Source: F23-B02 sp963627445 (GTDB lineage: Bacteria > Bacillota > Clostridia > Oscillospirales > Oscillospiraceae). Taken from it: a stretch of 32,604 nt of DNA. Below the pieces are notes generated by a model. That model was not told the DNA's origin. It ran no database searches and was given only the letters and a program-made list of their open reading frames with translations. The position numbers and the translations under genes are program-made. Positions 29,331-32,604 of this stretch are shown here, one piece after another. Positions within the stretch are counted from its first letter, which is position 1. Every line of letters begins with the position of its first letter. Location of the stretch: positions 1 through 32,604 of the forward strand of contig CAVGBM010000096.1 in NCBI GenBank assembly GCA_963627445.1, written 5' to 3'.

Positions 29331-32285
29331 TTATTCAGTCCTCAGTGCAACAACGGGGTCTTTGTTAGCTGCGACCTTGGAGGGGATAAGTCCTGCGATG
29401 ACGGTAAGTCCCATGCTTATGAGCACGAGGATAACGGCGGCTGACGCAGGCAGCACGGCGTTGATGGAATAGATGCCCGTCAGGCTGTGGACTATGGCGT
29501 TTATCGGGACGCACAGCAAAATGGTGACCATAATGCCGATGATGCCCGCACCGAAGCCGACGATAATGGTCTCGGCGTTGAACACGCGGGAGATATCGCG
29601 CTTGGATGCGCCGATGGCTCGCAGTATGCCGATCTCCTTCGTGCGCTCAAGCACGCTGATATAGGTTATGATGCCGATCATGATGCTCGAAACGACAAGG
29701 CTGATGGCCACAAATGCGATGAGGACATAGGAAATGACATCGATTATGGTCGTAACCGAACTCATGATGAGCCCCACATAGTCGGTGTAGTTTATCTTGT
29801 CGTCCTTCTCAACACCGTCGTTGTAGTCCTCGATTATCTGCGTGACTGCGTCCTTGTCGGCGAAGGTGGAGACATAGATGTTAACTGCGGAGGGCGAGTC
29901 GAGGTCAACATAGCCGAGCTTGCGCAGGTTCTGCTCATAGGTAGAATCCGAGAAGGTCTCGGGCATGAAGTTTTCGTAAATGAGCTTGTAGCCCTCGGCG
30001 GTGAAGTAGCACTCGTCAAACGCTTCGGCAAGCGCCTTGGTCGAGAGCTTGCTCATGTTGCTCTTGACCTCTTCGGCGTACCTTTTGGATATCTGCTCCG
30101 ACATCATCTCGCGCATGTACGCAAACAGCGTCTCATCGTCCATCGAGGCGAGCATTTCCTTATACTCGGGGTAGTTTTCAACGACCTTGGCCTCAATGTC
30201 CTTGCGGCTTACATTCTTAAGCTGCTCGTCAATGGTCGAGTCGATGTACTTCTGCGGGGCGACCGACATGTACGACACATAGATATCGGCCTTTTTGGCC
30301 TGGCTGAGATCCTTGCAGTAATCGGTGACTGCCTTTTTGATCTCGTCATCGGTGAGCGCTTCGTTGCTCTGCTTAAACGGCAGACCCGTGAACACATCGG
30401 TGGTCTCATCCTCAAGCTGCTTCTTGACAAAATCCTTGGCCTGAGTTTCCTCAACGACCTTCTGCGTAAGTGCATTCGTGTAGCCGATCGCGCCGGTCAT
30501 CATGCCGGACACAGCGTCGTCGCTCTGGCGCACAACGCCGACTATCTTAAGCTCGAGAGCGTTGTTATAAAGCGTCTTGAGACCGAGCTCATCGGTGCTT
30601 ATATCCTTATACTGCTTGGTCACGGGGTCGAGCTGATAGCAGTCGGCAGGGAGAATGAGGCGGAAAGACTGCTTGCAGATATCGGCATAGCTCCAGCTTT
30701 CGACCTTCGCCTGCTCGGGCTGCTTGCCGGTCATGTACTGCGTCATCGCGCTCATCATTTCGTTTGCCGACTTAAGGCCGAGCGCATACAGCACAAGGTC
30801 GGAGACCTCGTTGTTCTCGTCGACTATCAGTACCGCCTCATCGTAGTTTTTCGGCCACGAGCCGTAGAGCACATCGTACTGCTGCTTGAGAAGCGGGCTA
30901 ATAAGCTCGTCGCCCTCGCCGGGCAGCATCTCCTGCCACACGACGAAGCTGCTCTGCGTTGAGCTCATGCCGGAAGAACTCATCATGCCGTTCATGGACG
31001 AGCTCACGGAGGCTTCGGCCTCCTCGCCGATGACGGCGCTGCGCATCTTGCTCATGAGGGTCATGACGTCCGACTGAACTATCTTGCCGTCGCTGTCCTT
31101 GGTGTACAGATTCATCGGAAGGTTGTAGCTGTACTGGATGTTCGAAACATGCTGATGCAGCGGCGTATCACTGCTCATCTGCTCGTCAAGGTATTCCTTG
31201 AACGCTGTCAGGTTGTTCCTCTGCACTTCGGCCGAGGACATGGCGTTCATCATGTCATACATGATAGTGTTTGAGTAGACCGCATCATTGCCGTGCGCGT
31301 TCTCGCCGTCGGCGTTGTTAAGTCCCATCATCGTGGTCATGAGCTCGGTCATGTCGACAGACTCAGCCATGATAGACAGCGGGTACGATGACAGCGTGTC
31401 CTCCTGCACCTTGTCGATGTAGTTGTTCACGCCCGTGGATATCGACAGTATCAGCGCAATGCCGATGATGCCGATGCTGCCTGCAAACGAGGTGAGTATC
31501 GTGCGCCCCTTTTTGGTCATGAGGTTATTGAGCGACAGCGAAAGGGCGGTGATGTAGCTCATCGCGGTCATCTTCTTCGCCGGAGCGGACTGTGCCGTGA
31601 CCTCGGTATCATACGGCTGCGAGTCGTCGGTGATAAGGCCGTCCTTGAGCCGGATTATGCGGGAGGCGTAGCTTTCGGCAAGGTCGGGGTTGTGCGTGAC
31701 CATGATGATGAGCTTATCCTTGGATATCTCCTTGAGTATCTCCATTATCTGCACGCTCGTGTCCGAGTCGAGCGCACCCGTCGGCTCGTCGGCGAGCAGA
31801 ATGTCGGGGTCGTTGACAAGCGCTCGTGCGATGGCAACTCGCTGCATCTGGCCGCCGGACATCTGGTTAGGCTTCTTCGTGAGCTGATCGCCCAAGCCTA
31901 CCTGCTCAAGTGCATGCACCGCCCGCTCGCGGCGCTCGGCCTTCGAAACGCCCGAGAGCGTCAGCGCAAGCTCGACATTCGACAGCACCGTCTGGTGCGG
32001 AATGAGGTTGTACGACTGAAAGACAAAGCCGATGGAGTGGTTGCGGTAGCTGTCCCAGTCGGGGTCCTTGTAGTCCTTGGTGGAGCGGCCGTTTATGATG
32101 AGGTCGCCGCTGGTGTAGGTGTCAAGACCGCCGATAATGTTAAGCAGAGTGGTCTTGCCGCAGCCGGAGTGACCCAAAATGGCGACGAATTCGCTTTCAC
32201 GAAACTCAAGGTCGATGCCCTTGAGCGCATGAACGGTCTCCTCCCCGACGGCGTAATCCTTGGTAATGCCCTTAAGCTTCAGCAT
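29331..32285 (-). CDS. MacB-type ABC transporter, fused ATPase and FtsX-like permease
   Basis: The chosen start ATG 32285 gives 984 residues. The ATPase domain occupies about 1-225: Walker A GHSGCGKTT (38-46), signature MSGGQ, Walker B ADEPTGALD and VTHNPDLA. A first membrane helix lies near 265-285 (GSIGIIGIALILSIS). A very large external region of roughly 550 residues, rich in Met, Ser and acidic residues, follows. Three C-terminal helices carry the FtsX signature (YVLIAFVAISLVVSSIMIGIITYISVLERTKEIGILRAIGAS). Relatives export antimicrobial peptides or drive cell-wall processes by pulling rather than transport; the role here is unknown. The longer open frame upstream crosses the promoter and the tRNA region. 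Confidence 0.88.
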   Translation of the reverse strand: MLKLKGITKDYAVGEETVHALKGIDLEFRESEFVAILGHSGCGKTTLLNIIGGLDTYTSGDLIINGRSTKDYKDPDWDSYRNHSIGFVFQSYNLIPHQTVLSNVELALTLSGVSKAERRERAVHALEQVGLGDQLTKKPNQMSGGQMQRVAIARALVNDPDILLADEPTGALDSDTSVQIMEILKEISKDKLIIMVTHNPDLAESYASRIIRLKDGLITDDSQPYDTEVTAQSAPAKKMTAMSYITALSLSLNNLMTKKGRTILTSFAGSIGIIGIALILSISTGVNNYIDKVQEDTLSSYPLSIMAESVDMTELMTTMMGLNNADGENAHGNDAVYSNTIMYDMMNAMSSAEVQRNNLTAFKEYLDEQMSSDTPLHQHVSNIQYSYNLPMNLYTKDSDGKIVQSDVMTLMSKMRSAVIGEEAEASVSSSMNGMMSSSGMSSTQSSFVVWQEMLPGEGDELISPLLKQQYDVLYGSWPKNYDEAVLIVDENNEVSDLVLYALGLKSANEMMSAMTQYMTGKQPEQAKVESWSYADICKQSFRLILPADCYQLDPVTKQYKDISTDELGLKTLYNNALELKIVGVVRQSDDAVSGMMTGAIGYTNALTQKVVEETQAKDFVKKQLEDETTDVFTGLPFKQSNEALTDDEIKKAVTDYCKDLSQAKKADIYVSYMSVAPQKYIDSTIDEQLKNVSRKDIEAKVVENYPEYKEMLASMDDETLFAYMREMMSEQISKRYAEEVKSNMSKLSTKALAEAFDECYFTAEGYKLIYENFMPETFSDSTYEQNLRKLGYVDLDSPSAVNIYVSTFADKDAVTQIIEDYNDGVEKDDKINYTDYVGLIMSSVTTIIDVISYVLIAFVAISLVVSSIMIGIITYISVLERTKEIGILRAIGASKRDISRVFNAETIIVGFGAGIIGIMVTILLCVPINAIVHSLTGIYSINAVLPASAAVILVLISMGLTVIAGLIPSKVAANKDPVVALRTE

Positions 32286-32322
32286 GTGGTATTCCGTCCT
32301 CAGATAAAAAGTATAATAAAAT

Positions 32323-32351
32323 ATTATCTTCCATGATGGGCGCAAAGTCAA
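32323..32351 (-). promoter_or_regulatory. Promoter of the ABC transporter gene
   Basis: On the minus strand TTGACT (32351-32346) and GATAAT (32328-32323) are separated by 17 bases. The gene start lies about 40 bases downstream. Confidence 0.78.
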
Positions 32352-32381
32352 TAGAGTTCGCAGAAAGTTAACAAGCTGAGA

Positions 32382-32410
32382 TTGACAATTTGTGAATGAT
32401 GGGTTAAAAT
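32382..32410 (+). promoter_or_regulatory. Promoter of the tRNA-Arg locus
   Basis: TTGACA (32382-32387) and TAAAAT (32405-32410) are separated by 17 bases. The broken tRNA copy starts 14 bases after the -10, where a mature tRNA gene would be expected. Confidence 0.75.
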
Positions 32411-32423
32411 CATAAGGCAATAT

Positions 32424-32463
32424 GCCTCCGTAGCTCACCAGGATAGAGCGTGCGCCTCCTAAG
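32424..32463 (+). pseudogene. Broken tRNA-Arg: 5' half only
   Basis: The sequence has an acceptor arm GCCTCCG, a D-arm GCTC/GAGC and the start of an anticodon arm ending CTCCTAAG. It matches the 5' half of the tRNA-Arg(CCU) at 32538 with a few changes. After 32463 it diverges. No anticodon 3' stem, T-arm or CGGAGGC acceptor strand follows before the next copy. A hairpin (TCGCTTTT/AAAAGCGA, near 32479-32499) and another (GTTGTC/GACAAC, near 32502-32520) fill the gap instead. Confidence 0.65.
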
Positions 32464-32537
32464 AATATGTTGCAACGCTCGCTTTTGAGCGAAAAGCGAA
32501 TGTTGTCCGGTTCAGACAACCACAAAATTTCATAAAT

Positions 32538-32604
32538 GTCTCCGTACCTCAGCAGGATAGAGGGTCCGCCTCCTAAGCGGAACGCCCCCGGTTCGAATCC
32601 GGGC
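32538..32604 (+). tRNA. tRNA-Arg (anticodon CCU), 3' end beyond window
   Basis: The cloverleaf can be traced: acceptor GTCTCCG (32538-32544), D-stem CCTC/GAGG, anticodon stem TCCGC/GCGGA around CTCCTAA (anticodon CCT), variable ACGCC, and T-arm CCCGG-TTCGAAT-CCGGG. The 3' acceptor strand lies outside the window. The D-stem has C10-G25 where nearly all tRNAs have G10-C25; both positions changed together, so the pair is kept. Confidence 0.88.

Noticed and set aside
29487..30962. Long plus-strand open frame (491 codons) opposite the ABC transporter
   Set aside because: Antisense shadow of a well-supported gene in GC-rich DNA; composition rich in D, H, R and G without any family motif.
32424..32537. 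Intron-containing tRNA-Arg
   Set aside because: No 3' half (T-arm or CGGAGGC acceptor strand) follows for this copy and no group I intron core was seen, so a broken copy is the simpler reading.

Overview
The window looks like chromosomal DNA of a GC-rich, spore-forming anaerobic Firmicute, most likely a gut Clostridia of the Oscillospiraceae/Ruminococcaceae type. The grounds are the sporulation genes (yabP, yabQ, spoIIGA, sigE), a PolC-type replicative polymerase, strong AGGAGG-type ribosome binding sites, the DXP isoprenoid pathway, and a dense layout in which many genes overlap by ATGA or TAATG. No phage, insertion sequence or CRISPR array was seen. The left edge (about 60-1740) is visibly more AT-rich and carries an ECF sigma / membrane-regulator pair that looks acquired.

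Layout. 1-1735: tail of an unknown gene, two hairpins, then the ECF pair on the minus strand. 1823-2908: yabP-yabQ-divIC behind a candidate sigma-E promoter. 2909-3536: a gene-poor stretch with a terminator and a TGCA-rich block. 3450-3669: a self-contained unit encoding a 25-residue membrane microprotein. 3707-4684: an RluA-family pseudouridine synthase, possibly leaderless. 4716-8841: a potABCD spermidine/putrescine import operon with a hairpin leader. 8840-10391 (minus): spoIIGA-sigE. 10438-20749: a long plus-strand run with a DMT transporter, then pyrH-frr-uppS-dxr-rseP-ispG-polC, the usual Firmicute cluster but without cdsA. 20805-22202 (minus): a pseudokinase - membrane segment - C-type lectin fusion. 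22333-25825: thiN-mnmG-mnmA. 25845-27442: a guaB of the type known from Tritrichomonas. 27477-29330: cysK-cysE behind what looks like a complete cysteine attenuator. 29331-32285 (minus): a MacB-like ABC transporter. 32382-32604: a promoter, a broken tRNA-Arg copy and a tRNA-Arg(CCU) that runs off the end.

The most interesting signal is at 27477-27717. A consensus promoter leads into a 24-codon ORF with eight cysteine codons in a 13-codon stretch. Its 3' end can pair either with its own start region or with the 5' arm of a terminator just before cysK-cysE. This is the geometry of ribosome-mediated attenuation sensing cysteinyl-tRNA. Other candidates are the free-standing membrane microprotein, the pseudokinase-lectin fusion, a spoIIGA promoter with a 21-bp spacer and no leader, and the damaged tRNA tandem. 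All functions are assigned from reading the sequence and remembered family features; no database search was run.
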